From assembly GCA_039819065.1 (NCBI GenBank), contig JBCBSS010000020.1:3252-67251 (forward strand): a stretch of DNA of 64,000 nt, written 5' to 3'. Origin of the DNA: JBCBSS01 sp039819065 (lineage in GTDB: Bacteria > Bacteroidota > Bacteroidia > Cytophagales > Cyclobacteriaceae). The position numbers and the translations under genes were made by a program. Below the pieces are notes generated by a model. That model was not told the DNA's origin. It was given only the letters and a program-made list of their open reading frames with translations, and searched no databases. Of the stretch, positions 9,327 through 17,110 are shown in pieces. Position 1 is the stretch's first letter; every line of letters begins with the position of its first letter.

Positions 9327-11699
9327 ATGTTAGTATTAAAAAGAGACGGACGCAGAGAGTCAGTAAAGTTCGACAAAATTACGGCCAGAGTAGAGAAGCT
9401 TTGCTACGGCCTGGATATGCAATATATCGAACCAGTCGATATTGCAAAAAAGGTGATTTCAGGAATCTATGACGGGGTTACTACTCAAGAGTTGGATAAC
9501 CTTGCTGCAGAAACAGCTGCTTCACTTACTACAAAACACCCTGACTACGCTTTGTTGGCGGCTAGAATAGCCATCTCTAACTTGCATAAAGTAACCAGTA
9601 AGTCTTTCTCCAATACAATGAAAAGACTTTATACTTATGTTGACCCTAGAACAGGAGAGAATGCACCGTTGATTTCAAAAGAGGTATATGGTATTATCAA
9701 GAAAAACGCTGCGTTACTAGACTCTTCTATAATATACGACAGGGACTTCAGCTATGACTACTTCGGATTCAAGACGCTAGAGCGCTCTTATTTGATGAAG
9801 GTAGATGGTAATATTGCTGAAAGGCCACAGCACATGCTCATGAGAGTGGCTGTAGGTATACATATGGATGATATTGAGGCCGCTATTGAGACATATAACC
9901 TAATGTCTGAGAAGTGGTTCACTCATGCTACGCCTACTTTATTCAATGCAGGAACACCTAAGCCCCAACTTTCTTCTTGTTTCTTATTAACAACTAAGGA
10001 AGATAGTATTGATGGTATATACGATACACTTAAGCAATGTGCCAAAATCTCGCAGTCTGCAGGAGGTATCGGATTAAGCATTCACAACGTCCGCGCTACA
10101 GGCTCTTACATCAAAGGAACGGGTGGGGTTTCCAATGGTATCGTACCGATGCTTAGAAACTTCGACATGACAGCGCGATATGTAGACCAAGGTGGCGGAA
10201 AAAGAAAAGGTAGCTTTGCTATCTATCTAGAGCCTTGGCATGATGATATTTTCGCTTTCCTTGACTTGAAGAAAAACCACGGTAAGGAAGAATTGAGAGC
10301 AAGAGATCTCTTTTACGCGATGTGGATATCTGATTTGTTCATGAAGCGAGTTGAATCTAATGAAGACTGGACTTTATTCTGCCCTAATGAAGCACCTGGT
10401 TTAGCTGATGCTTATGGCGAGGACTTCGAAAGGTTGTATGAAAAATATGAGAAGGAAGGAAAAGGAAGAAGAACCGTCAAAGCACAAGATCTTTGGTTCG
10501 AAATCCTGGAGTCGCAGATCGAGACTGGTACACCTTATATATTGTATAAAGACGCTGCCAATAGAAAGTCTAACCAGAAAAATCTTGGTACCATTAAGTC
10601 AAGTAACTTATGTACTGAGATTATGGAGTACACGTCTCCTGAAGAAGTGGCTGTTTGCAACCTTGCTTCAATCGCATTGCCAAAGTTTGTCAATGATGGC
10701 AAATTCGATCATGAAAAGCTCTACGAAATCACTTACGTAGCAACCAAAAATCTTAACAAGGTAATTGATGTCAATTACTACCCAGTTGAGGAGGCGCGTT
10801 ACTCAAACATGAGACATAGACCTATTGGTATTGGTGTACAAGGTTTGGCTGACGCATTTATCATGCTGAAAATGCCTTTCGATTCTCCTGAAGCTAAAGG
10901 GCTAAACAAAGACATATTCGAAACCATCTACTTTGCAGCCATGACCGCCTCTAAGGATTTGGCTAAAGAGCATGGTGCTTACGATACATTTAAAGGTTCA
11001 CCTGTTTCTAAAGGTATATTCCAGTTCGATATGTGGGGTGTTACTCCTGAATCTCAGCGTTGGGATTGGAATAGCCTCAAAAGAGAAGTGAAAAAGCATG
11101 GCGTTAGAAACTCGTTGTTGGTAGCACCTATGCCAACTGCCTCTACGTCACAGATACTTGGTAATAATGAGTGTTTCGAGCCTTACACTTCTAATATCTA
11201 TACCAGAAGAACACTATCAGGTGAGTTCATCATAGCGAACAAACACTTGATGAAAGACCTGATTAAGCTTGGATTGTGGAATGAGAATATGAAAAACCGA
11301 CTTATCCAGGCGAACGGTTCAGTACAAAATATACCTGAGATACCACAGCACATTAAAGACTTATACAAAACTGTATGGGAGATTTCTCAAAAAGTTATCA
11401 TTGACTTGGCCGCGGATAGAGGAGCTTATATATGCCAGTCGCAAAGTATGAACGTACACATTCAAGATCCGAATTTCGGTAAACTGACTTCTATGCACTT
11501 TTATGCCTGGAAGAGCGGCTTGAAAACTGGTATGTACTACTTGAGGTCTAAAGCTGCTACTGATGCTATCAAATTTACCGTAGATAAATCCGCCCTAGAA
11601 GAGCCCCAATCGGCCCAAGCCGAAAACGAAGATCTGAAAAAGTCACAGATCGCTTGTTCTCTGGATGACCCTGAGGGATGCGAGATGTGTGGAAGTTAA
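9327..11699 (+). CDS. nrdA: Ribonucleoside-diphosphate reductase, alpha (large) subunit, class I
   Basis: 790 residues. An N-terminal ATP-cone (about 1-95, LKRDGRRESVKFDKI) indicates allosteric activity control by ATP/dATP. The catalytic set is complete: Cys218 and Cys444 as the redox pair, thiyl-radical Cys429 with Asn427 and Glu431 in SNLCTEIMEY, and the radical-transfer region near YYLRSKAA at the C-terminal end of the barrel. The C-terminal tail holds Cys785 and Cys788 (CEMCGS) for re-reduction by thioredoxin or glutaredoxin. Co-transcribed with nrdB and followed 30 bp later by a terminator. Confidence 0.97.
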   Translation: MLVLKRDGRRESVKFDKITARVEKLCYGLDMQYIEPVDIAKKVISGIYDGVTTQELDNLAAETAASLTTKHPDYALLAARIAISNLHKVTSKSFSNTMKRLYTYVDPRTGENAPLISKEVYGIIKKNAALLDSSIIYDRDFSYDYFGFKTLERSYLMKVDGNIAERPQHMLMRVAVGIHMDDIEAAIETYNLMSEKWFTHATPTLFNAGTPKPQLSSCFLLTTKEDSIDGIYDTLKQCAKISQSAGGIGLSIHNVRATGSYIKGTGGVSNGIVPMLRNFDMTARYVDQGGGKRKGSFAIYLEPWHDDIFAFLDLKKNHGKEELRARDLFYAMWISDLFMKRVESNEDWTLFCPNEAPGLADAYGEDFERLYEKYEKEGKGRRTVKAQDLWFEILESQIETGTPYILYKDAANRKSNQKNLGTIKSSNLCTEIMEYTSPEEVAVCNLASIALPKFVNDGKFDHEKLYEITYVATKNLNKVIDVNYYPVEEARYSNMRHRPIGIGVQGLADAFIMLKMPFDSPEAKGLNKDIFETIYFAAMTASKDLAKEHGAYDTFKGSPVSKGIFQFDMWGVTPESQRWDWNSLKREVKKHGVRNSLLVAPMPTASTSQILGNNECFEPYTSNIYTRRTLSGEFIIANKHLMKDLIKLGLWNENMKNRLIQANGSVQNIPEIPQHIKDLYKTVWEISQKVIIDLAADRGAYICQSQSMNVHIQDPNFGKLTSMHFYAWKSGLKTGMYYLRSKAATDAIKFTVDKSALEEPQSAQAENEDLKKSQIACSLDDPEGCEMCGS

Positions 11700-11728
11700 C
11701 ACTTTTAAAATCCAGAACCACTAACCAT

Positions 11729-11762
11729 GAGCCCGATCGAGAGACCGGGCTCTTTCTTTTTT
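11729..11762 (+). terminator. Rho-independent terminator of nrdBA
   Basis: GAGCCCG (11729-11735) pairs with CGGGCTC (11746-11752), with a 10-nt loop and a T-rich tail TTTCTTTTTT. It lies 30 bp after the nrdA stop and separates nrdBA from the BCAA leader region. Confidence 0.85.
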
Positions 11763-11805
11763 ATAGGGTTATAAACGAGTTTTCTAATCCTTTTTTGAAA
11801 AACCA

Positions 11806-11838
11806 TTTGCTTTTTCCATTTTTCTTTCTCTATCTTTA
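11806..11838 (+). promoter_or_regulatory. Probable promoter of the BCAA (ilv) operon
   Basis: TTTG (11806-11809) and TATCTTTA (11831-11838) are separated by 21 bp, close to the Bacteroidota -33/-7 consensus with one mismatch in the last base of the -7 box. It sits just after the nrdA terminator and about 15 bp before the first leader ATG, which would give a very short 5' untranslated region. Inference from pattern only. Confidence 0.55.
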
Positions 11839-11852
11839 TTATACAAAAGCAA

Positions 11853-11918
11853 ATGAAAAATCTGATTTCCAATATCGTCCTTATTATTTCTGTAGTGATT
11901 ATTAGCCGCTATAGCTAG
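11853..11918 (+). CDS. BCAA-operon leader peptide 1 (21 residues)
   Basis: A 21-codon ORF encodes MKNLISNIVLIISVVIISRYS; 11 of 21 residues are Ile, Val or Leu, clustered as IVLII and VVII. This is the composition expected of a regulatory leader whose translation senses charged Ile/Val/Leu tRNAs, as in proteobacterial ilvL. The stop codon TAG (11916-11918) overlaps GGGATGG (11918-11924), which is exactly complementary to CCATCCC (11952-11958) in the 5' arm of the following terminator. A ribosome stalled in the Ile/Val run leaves GGGATGG free to form the antiterminator; one that reaches the stop covers it and lets the terminator form. Too short for standard gene calling. A second leader of the same type follows. 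Confidence 0.85.
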   Translation: MKNLISNIVLIISVVIISRYS

Positions 11919-11958
11919 GGATGGTATATAAATAAAAAGAAATTTCAAAGGCCATCCC
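11918..11958 (+). promoter_or_regulatory. Antiterminator pairing of BCAA attenuator 1
   Basis: GGGATGG (11918-11924) can pair perfectly over 7 bp with CCATCCC (11952-11958). The second segment is the base and loop edge of the terminator stem at 11947-11973, so the two structures exclude each other. The first segment begins on the last base of the leader 1 stop codon. Confidence 0.75.
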
Positions 11959-11976
11959 AAAAGGATGGCCTTTTTT
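11947..11976 (+). terminator. Attenuator terminator 1 of the BCAA operon
   Basis: An 11-bp perfect stem AAAGGCCATCC / GGATGGCCTTT (11947-11957 with 11963-11973), loop CAAAA, followed by a run of six T (11971-11976). It lies 28 bp after leader peptide 1 and precedes leader peptide 2. Confidence 0.9.
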
Positions 11977-11993
11977 GATTTAAAGCAATAGGT

Positions 11994-12050
11994 ATGATTT
12001 TCAGCATAATTCTAGTCGTGGTCATTATTATTTGTCCTCTATCCGGGTGA
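11994..12050 (+). CDS. BCAA-operon leader peptide 2 (18 residues)
   Basis: An 18-codon ORF encodes MIFSIILVVVIIICPLSG; 11 of 18 residues are Ile, Val or Leu, with the uninterrupted run IILVVVIII. The stop TGA (12048-12050) lies inside GGGTGAG (12045-12051). With one bulged C this continues as AAAG (12053-12056) and pairs with CTTTCTCACCC (12084-12094) of the second terminator stem. The geometry repeats that of leader 1: regulatory codons, then an antiterminator arm overlapping the stop, then a terminator. It starts 18 bp after the first terminator T-run, so it is only transcribed when attenuator 1 is read through. Confidence 0.85.
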   Translation: MIFSIILVVVIIICPLSG

Positions 12051-12094
12051 GCAAAGCGACTTTATTATGCATAAAAAGAAGGCCTTTCTCACCC
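12045..12094 (+). promoter_or_regulatory. Antiterminator pairing of BCAA attenuator 2
   Basis: GGGTGAG (12045-12051) plus AAAG (12053-12056), separated by one bulged C, complement CTTTCTCACCC (12084-12094) over 11 bp. This pairing would destroy the terminator stem at 12078-12109. Confidence 0.75.
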
Positions 12095-12117
12095 CAGAGA
12101 AAGGCCTTCTCATTTTA
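12078..12117 (+). terminator. Attenuator terminator 2 of the BCAA operon
   Basis: A perfect 13-bp stem GAAGGCCTTTCTC / GAGAAAGGCCTTC (12078-12090 with 12097-12109), loop ACCCCA, and a moderate T-rich tail TCATTTTA. It ends 25 bp before the first structural ATG (12143). Confidence 0.88.
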
Positions 12118-12142
12118 TAGCGAATTCTAAACAGTGAAACAT

Positions 12143-12952
12143 ATGCACAAAGCCAACAATCCGGTCTTCTATCTGAATGGAGAATTCAGAGAGCAAGACG
12201 ACCAACAAGAAGATGAAAATGATTGCTTTTCAGAAGCAATGTCTTTGACTAAAGAGGTGATAAGATGCTACCCAGACCAAGATGGCAGAGCCCTATTCAA
12301 AGGCATAGAACATTGTAGTCATTTTGTACAACGCGCTAACATGTACACCTCGTCATTCTCGTACACTGCAGATCAATTGATGAGTATTTGTCACAAGATT
12401 TTGGAAATCAATAGATTGAACAACGCGTGGATAAGCCTTGATTTGCTATTTACTGCAGAGCATCTGAGTTTGCTGATCCGTTCCAGGTCTTACAGTACAA
12501 GAAAGCCAACTACTCTTGATATTCGTTCACACGAATTCACGCTAGACGATCCGTTCAACGAAAACACAATGGATCTCTCATCACTTGACCTACTGGTAGA
12601 TTCAAGTGGTAAAATGCTCGGAATAGAAAATACTGATTTCTACTTTCAACACGACCATACACTATTCACTACCCGGCCCAATGCATTGTCACAAACCATC
12701 ACAAGAGGGGTATTGCAAGAGCTGGCGAAGGAGTTAGGGTATCAAGTGATTACGCAGGATATCCATCTCAAAATGCTCATAGGCGTTGAGGGAGCTTTTC
12801 TAGCTGGCCCTTTACATGAGATCCAAGGTATTCGATCAGTTGATTCTATTCCCTTCAGAATGGCATGGGAAGACACTATTGGTTTTGAACTGTCTATGGC
12901 CTACCAAAGAATGGTTCGAGGAGAGTGGTACAACGATTTTATACTGGTCTAA
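12143..12952 (+). CDS. Degenerate class IV aminotransferase (BCAT/IlvE-like) protein
   Basis: 269 residues from ATG 12143; a GTG at 12134 would add three. The N-terminus (NPVFYLNGEF) and the pattern F..AMSLTKEVIRCYPDQDGRALFKGIEHCSHFVQRA follow the small domain of branched-chain aminotransferases. The segment near 170-235 (TLFTTRPNALSQTITRGVLQ, ELAKELGYQV, AFLAGPLHEIQGIRSVD) follows their large domain. However, the Lys-x-x-Gly-Asn-Tyr motif of the PLP lysine is not recognisable (nearest Lys is 121, in TRKPTT). The Glu that holds the pyridine nitrogen seems to be Gly160, and the Gly-Ile-Thr and Gly-Thr-Ala phosphate loops are changed. The middle is some 30-40 residues shorter than in E. coli IlvE. 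It is the first structural gene after the tandem attenuators, the place of ilvE in ilvGMEDA. Either a dead enzyme kept as a regulator/chaperone or a divergent transaminase. Confidence 0.65.
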   Translation: MHKANNPVFYLNGEFREQDDQQEDENDCFSEAMSLTKEVIRCYPDQDGRALFKGIEHCSHFVQRANMYTSSFSYTADQLMSICHKILEINRLNNAWISLDLLFTAEHLSLLIRSRSYSTRKPTTLDIRSHEFTLDDPFNENTMDLSSLDLLVDSSGKMLGIENTDFYFQHDHTLFTTRPNALSQTITRGVLQELAKELGYQVITQDIHLKMLIGVEGAFLAGPLHEIQGIRSVDSIPFRMAWEDTIGFELSMAYQRMVRGEWYNDFILV

Positions 12953-12967
12953 ATACGCACGTTGACG

Positions 12968-14668
12968 ATGGAAGATACACAAATGACCATGCGGCAATTG
13001 AACAAATACAGTCGTCGCTTGACTCAAGACCCAAGCCAACCGGCTTCACAAGCTATGCTGTTCGGTATAGGCCTGACCGAAGAGGACATGAAGAAAGCCC
13101 AAGTTGGGGTGGTGAGCACAGGATATGAGGGTAATACTTGCAACATGCACCTTAACGGTCTGGCAGAAGAGGCAAAGCAAAGTGTGAATAAGAATGACCT
13201 AGTAGGCTTGATTTTCAATACAATCGGTGTTAGCGATGGCATATCCAATGGTACTGAGGGTATGCGCTATTCATTGGCATCACGTGATATCATTGCCGAT
13301 TCTATAGAGGCCGTGGCAGGAGCACATTATTACGATGCGCTGGTAGCAGTTGTCGGTTGTGATAAGAACATGCCGGGTGCACTCATGGCACTAGGCAGAT
13401 TGAATAGGCCTTCCCTGGTGCTATATGGGGGTACCATTGCCTCTGGTCGATATAAAGGCAAATCGTTGAATATAGTCTCTGCCTTTGAGGCCCTGGGTGA
13501 AAGGATAGCCGGTACCATTTCCGAAGAAGACTATAAGTGTGTTATAAAAAACGCCTGTCCTGGTGCTGGTGCATGTGGCGGTATGTACACCGCCAATACC
13601 ATGTCATCAGCGATAGAAGCACTAGGCATGTCTCTGCCTTACAGCTCATCTAACCCAGCGGTCAGTAAGGAAAAGCGGGAAGAGTGCCAGGCTACCGGAG
13701 AAGCTATCAAACTACTACTGCAAGAAGATATCAAGCCCAGAGACATCATGACGAGAGAAGCGTTCGAGAATGCGGTCACGCTTATAACTGCTCTCGGAGG
13801 TTCAACTAATGCCGTTCTCCATCTAATCGCCATAGCAAAAAGTGTAGGAGTCAATTTAACGCTTAAGGATTTTCAGGCCATTAGTGATAGAACTCCGGTG
13901 ATTGCAGACCTAAAACCGAGTGGCCAATACCTTATGGAAGACCTACACCGAGTTGGAGGTATACCGGCGGTCATGAAATATCTACTGCCCAAAGGGTTTT
14001 TGCATGGGGATTGTCTGACCGTGACTGGCAAAAGATTAGCCGAGAACCTGGACGAAGTACCACCGTTGGAAGATGGTCAGCAAGTGATCTTACCCATAGA
14101 ACGTCCGGTAAAGAGCACTGGCCATCTGCAAATATTGACAGGAAATCTGGCGGAAGAAGGCGCCGTGGCCAAAATATCAGGTAAAGAAGGTGAGTTCTTT
14201 GAGGGGCCTGCTGTGGTTTTCGATGATGAATTTTCTGCTATAGAGGGCATCAAGTCCGGGAAAGTCCAAAAAGGAAATGTGGTGGTTATCCGCTTTGAGG
14301 GGCCAAAAGGTGCTCCTGGCATGCCGGAAATGCTGAAGCCAACCTCAGCTATCATCGGTGCTGGACTAGGCAAAGATGTAGCGCTTATCACCGACGGCCG
14401 ATTTTCAGGTGGCAGCCATGGTTTTGTGGTGGGTCATATATCTCCTGAGGCTCAAGCAGGAGGGCTCATCGGGTTATTGCATGATGGGGATGTTGTTCGC
14501 ATCGATATACGTTCCAACGCTATCTCTGCTCAATTAGATGAAACGGAGATTGCCAGAAGAAGAGCAGCGTGGACAGCGCCTGCACTTAAGGCCAAAAGCG
14601 GCCTACTGTATAAATACGCCAAAACTGTTTCACCTGCATCTGAAGGGTGCGTAACCGATCAATTCTAG
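12968..14668 (+). CDS. ilvD: Dihydroxy-acid dehydratase
   Basis: 566 residues from the ATG at 12968; a TTG six bases earlier and an ATG at 12983 are alternatives. The three cluster-ligand cysteines are present: Cys58 (NTCNMH), Cys131 (VVGCDKNMPG) and Cys203 (GAGACGGMYTANTM). The C-terminal DGRFSGGSHGFVVGH signature is also there. It dehydrates 2,3-dihydroxy-isovalerate and 2,3-dihydroxy-3-methylvalerate to the keto acids of Val/Leu and Ile. It begins 15 bp after the aminotransferase-like gene and is followed 3 bp later by ilvB, so it is within one transcript. Confidence 0.97.
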   Translation: MEDTQMTMRQLNKYSRRLTQDPSQPASQAMLFGIGLTEEDMKKAQVGVVSTGYEGNTCNMHLNGLAEEAKQSVNKNDLVGLIFNTIGVSDGISNGTEGMRYSLASRDIIADSIEAVAGAHYYDALVAVVGCDKNMPGALMALGRLNRPSLVLYGGTIASGRYKGKSLNIVSAFEALGERIAGTISEEDYKCVIKNACPGAGACGGMYTANTMSSAIEALGMSLPYSSSNPAVSKEKREECQATGEAIKLLLQEDIKPRDIMTREAFENAVTLITALGGSTNAVLHLIAIAKSVGVNLTLKDFQAISDRTPVIADLKPSGQYLMEDLHRVGGIPAVMKYLLPKGFLHGDCLTVTGKRLAENLDEVPPLEDGQQVILPIERPVKSTGHLQILTGNLAEEGAVAKISGKEGEFFEGPAVVFDDEFSAIEGIKSGKVQKGNVVVIRFEGPKGAPGMPEMLKPTSAIIGAGLGKDVALITDGRFSGGSHGFVVGHISPEAQAGGLIGLLHDGDVVRIDIRSNAISAQLDETEIARRRAAWTAPALKAKSGLLYKYAKTVSPASEGCVTDQF

Positions 14669-14671
14669 ACC

Positions 14672-16423
14672 ATGAGATTCCAAAATTCAGCGGATACCGC
14701 TTCGCAGGCTAGCAGGCCGTTATCCAACAGTTTTGACAACACGATAAAGGGAAGTGAGGCCATTATCAAAAGCCTGATCCATGAAGGTGTAGATACATTG
14801 TTCGGCTATCCGGGTGGTGCCATTATGCCATTCTATGATTCACTTTATCATTATGATCGGAAACTTCGGCACGTGCTCGCAAGACACGAGCAAGGTGCTA
14901 TTCATGCAGCACAAGGATACGCCCGAGCTTCCGGTAAAGTAGGTGTGGTTGTCGCTACTTCCGGACCAGGAGCCACCAATCTCATTACCGGCATAGCCGA
15001 TGCAATGATCGATTCTACCCCCTTGGTATGTATCACAGGCCAGGTTCCGGCCGCTCTATTGGGTTCCGATGCCTTCCAGGAAACAGATGTAGTCGGGATA
15101 TCCATGCCTGTTACCAAATGGAATCATCAAGTAACGCGCGCAGAAGACATACCTGAAGCCATTGCCAAAGCATTTTTTATTGCTAACGCAGGAAGGCCTG
15201 GCCCAGTGTTATTAGATATCACCAAAAACGCACAAATCGAGCAAGCACCCTTTCGCTACAAAAAATGCTCCGGACTTCGTAGCTATAAATATGAAACTGA
15301 ACTTGATAACGATCTCCTAAAAAAAGCAGCAGATATGATCAATGCTGCCAAGCGACCCTATGTCGTTTTCGGCCAGGGCGTAATGTTGGGTAATGCTGAA
15401 AGTGAACTAAAGGCATTTGTAGAAAAAGCTGGCATCCCTGCCGCCTGGACATTATTGGGGCTTTCAGCCTTACCATCGGATCATCCTTTGAATGTAGGCA
15501 TGTTGGGCATGCATGGCAATTATGCTCCCAACATGCTGACCAATGAGTGTGATGTGCTTATTGCTGTTGGGATGCGCTTTGATGACCGCGTAACCGGCGA
15601 CCTCAACAAATACGCCAAGCAAGCTAAGGTGATCCATTTGGAAATCGACCCTTCAGAAATCGATAAAAATGTGAAGGCAGATGTCCCTCTTGTAGGTGAT
15701 GCCAAAGCATCTCTAAGGGATTTAATGGAATTGGTTGCTCCCAAAACACATCCTGAATGGCTGCAGCGATTCAAAGAGTTGGACAAGGCAGAATGGGACA
15801 AAGTCATCGAATCAGAAATGAGACCCGGCAAACCCAGTATGACTATGACAGAGGTAGTTCACCAGATCAATGAAGCCTCAAACCATGATGCCATAGTAGT
15901 TAGTGATGTGGGTCAGCACCAAATGATAGCCTGCCGCTATAGCAGGTTTAAGAGGTCACGAAGCCATATTACTTCAGGCGGTTTGGGAACAATGGGCTTT
16001 TGCTTGCCGGCAGCCTTAGGGGCTAAGCTGGCTACTCCTGAAAGGACTGTAGTCGCAGTAGTCGGTGATGGTGGCTTTCAAATGACTATCCAGGAGCTGG
16101 GGACAATTTTTCAGACAGGTGCCGCAGTGAAGATAGTGGTGCTCAACAACCAATTTCTGGGTATGGTAAGACAATGGCAGGAGCTTTTCTTCGATAAGCG
16201 CTATGCTCAAACTGAAATGCTCAATCCGGATTTCATCAAGGTGGCTGAAGGTTTCGGTATCGCTGGAGAGCGCGTTGAAAAACGCGAAGATTTGTCTTCT
16301 GCTATTGATAGAATGATATCTCATGAGGGCGCTTTCTTATTGGAGGTGGTAGTGGAGAAAGAGGGTAATGTTTTCCCTATGATCCCAAGCGGTGCAGGCG
16401 TCAATGAGATAAGACTAGAGTAA
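14672..16423 (+). CDS. ilvB: Acetolactate synthase, large (catalytic) subunit
   Basis: 583 residues, with the three ThDP-enzyme domains in order. The N-terminal pyrimidine-binding domain has catalytic Glu73 in RHEQGAIHAAQGYARASG. A central FAD-type domain follows, then the C-terminal PP domain with GDGGFQM ... NNQFLGMVRQWQELFF (GDG-N27-NN type). It condenses two pyruvates, or pyruvate and 2-ketobutyrate, at the entry of Val/Leu and Ile synthesis. Works with the ACT-domain subunit encoded 36 bp downstream. Confidence 0.97.
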   Translation: MRFQNSADTASQASRPLSNSFDNTIKGSEAIIKSLIHEGVDTLFGYPGGAIMPFYDSLYHYDRKLRHVLARHEQGAIHAAQGYARASGKVGVVVATSGPGATNLITGIADAMIDSTPLVCITGQVPAALLGSDAFQETDVVGISMPVTKWNHQVTRAEDIPEAIAKAFFIANAGRPGPVLLDITKNAQIEQAPFRYKKCSGLRSYKYETELDNDLLKKAADMINAAKRPYVVFGQGVMLGNAESELKAFVEKAGIPAAWTLLGLSALPSDHPLNVGMLGMHGNYAPNMLTNECDVLIAVGMRFDDRVTGDLNKYAKQAKVIHLEIDPSEIDKNVKADVPLVGDAKASLRDLMELVAPKTHPEWLQRFKELDKAEWDKVIESEMRPGKPSMTMTEVVHQINEASNHDAIVVSDVGQHQMIACRYSRFKRSRSHITSGGLGTMGFCLPAALGAKLATPERTVVAVVGDGGFQMTIQELGTIFQTGAAVKIVVLNNQFLGMVRQWQELFFDKRYAQTEMLNPDFIKVAEGFGIAGERVEKREDLSSAIDRMISHEGAFLLEVVVEKEGNVFPMIPSGAGVNEIRLE

Positions 16424-16459
16424 GCTTAAAAAGTATTTTAATAAATCCACAAATCAAGC

Positions 16460-16993
16460 ATGAAAAAGAAGTACACCATTTCAGTCTTTACTGAAAACAA
16501 GATCGGGCTACTGCATCGGATCACCACTGTTTTCACGCGACGGCATATCAATATCGAAAGCCTGACGGTCTCGGAATCAGAGGAAAAGGGAGTTCATCGA
16601 TACATCATTGTGATCGAAGAAAGCCGGGATAAAATAGAGAAGGTGGTCAAGCAAATCGAAAAGCAGGTGGAAGTGCTCAAGGCATTCTATCATACGGATC
16701 AAGAGACGGTCTTCCAGGAGATTGCATTGTACAAGGTGCATATTAATACCATTCACAATGGTACATCATTGGAAGAAATCATTCGCCGCAATTATGCCAG
16801 AATTCTGGCAGTAGAAAGTGATTTCATGATCATTGAAAAGACGGGGCATGAGTCAGAAACGCTTGACTTGTTGGAAAAGCTACGCCCTTTTGGTTTACTA
16901 GAATTTGTCAGGTCAGGCCGGATATCCATCACCAAACCAATGAAGCAGTTTTCTGAATACCTGAAGGAAATGGAAAATGCGGTGGCTTTATGA
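16460..16993 (+). CDS. ilvN: Acetolactate synthase, small (regulatory) subunit
   Basis: 177 residues with an N-terminal ACT domain (YTISVFTENKIGLLHRITTVFTRRHINIESL), the valine-feedback sensing module. The C-terminal part activates the large subunit. It follows ilvB in the operon. The symbol ilvH would be equally defensible. Confidence 0.95.
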   Translation: MKKKYTISVFTENKIGLLHRITTVFTRRHINIESLTVSESEEKGVHRYIIVIEESRDKIEKVVKQIEKQVEVLKAFYHTDQETVFQEIALYKVHINTIHNGTSLEEIIRRNYARILAVESDFMIIEKTGHESETLDLLEKLRPFGLLEFVRSGRISITKPMKQFSEYLKEMENAVAL

Positions 16994-17021
16994 TGATATA
17001 TAAAATGTCTTTGATACAGCA

Positions 17022-17045
17022 CGCGTTACAAACGCGCGCTAGCGC
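17022..17045. repeat. GC-rich hairpin plus palindrome between ilvN and ilvC
   Basis: CGCGTT-ACA-AACGCG (17022-17036) is followed immediately by the perfect palindrome GCGCTAGCGC (17036-17045), inside a 117-bp gap of an otherwise tight operon. Could be a REP-like element or an RNA-processing/stability structure. No T-run follows, so it is not an ordinary terminator. Confidence 0.4.
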
Positions 17046-17110
17046 AAGCTAATACAACCAATACATACTTAACAAAACACATTGAATTACAACTAAAAGA
17101 TGAAATAAAC

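Noticed and set aside
11678..11905. 75-residue ORF overlapping the nrdA end and leader 1
   Set aside because: It runs through the nrdA terminator and the ilv promoter and has no family-like features; the leader peptide in another frame explains the region better.
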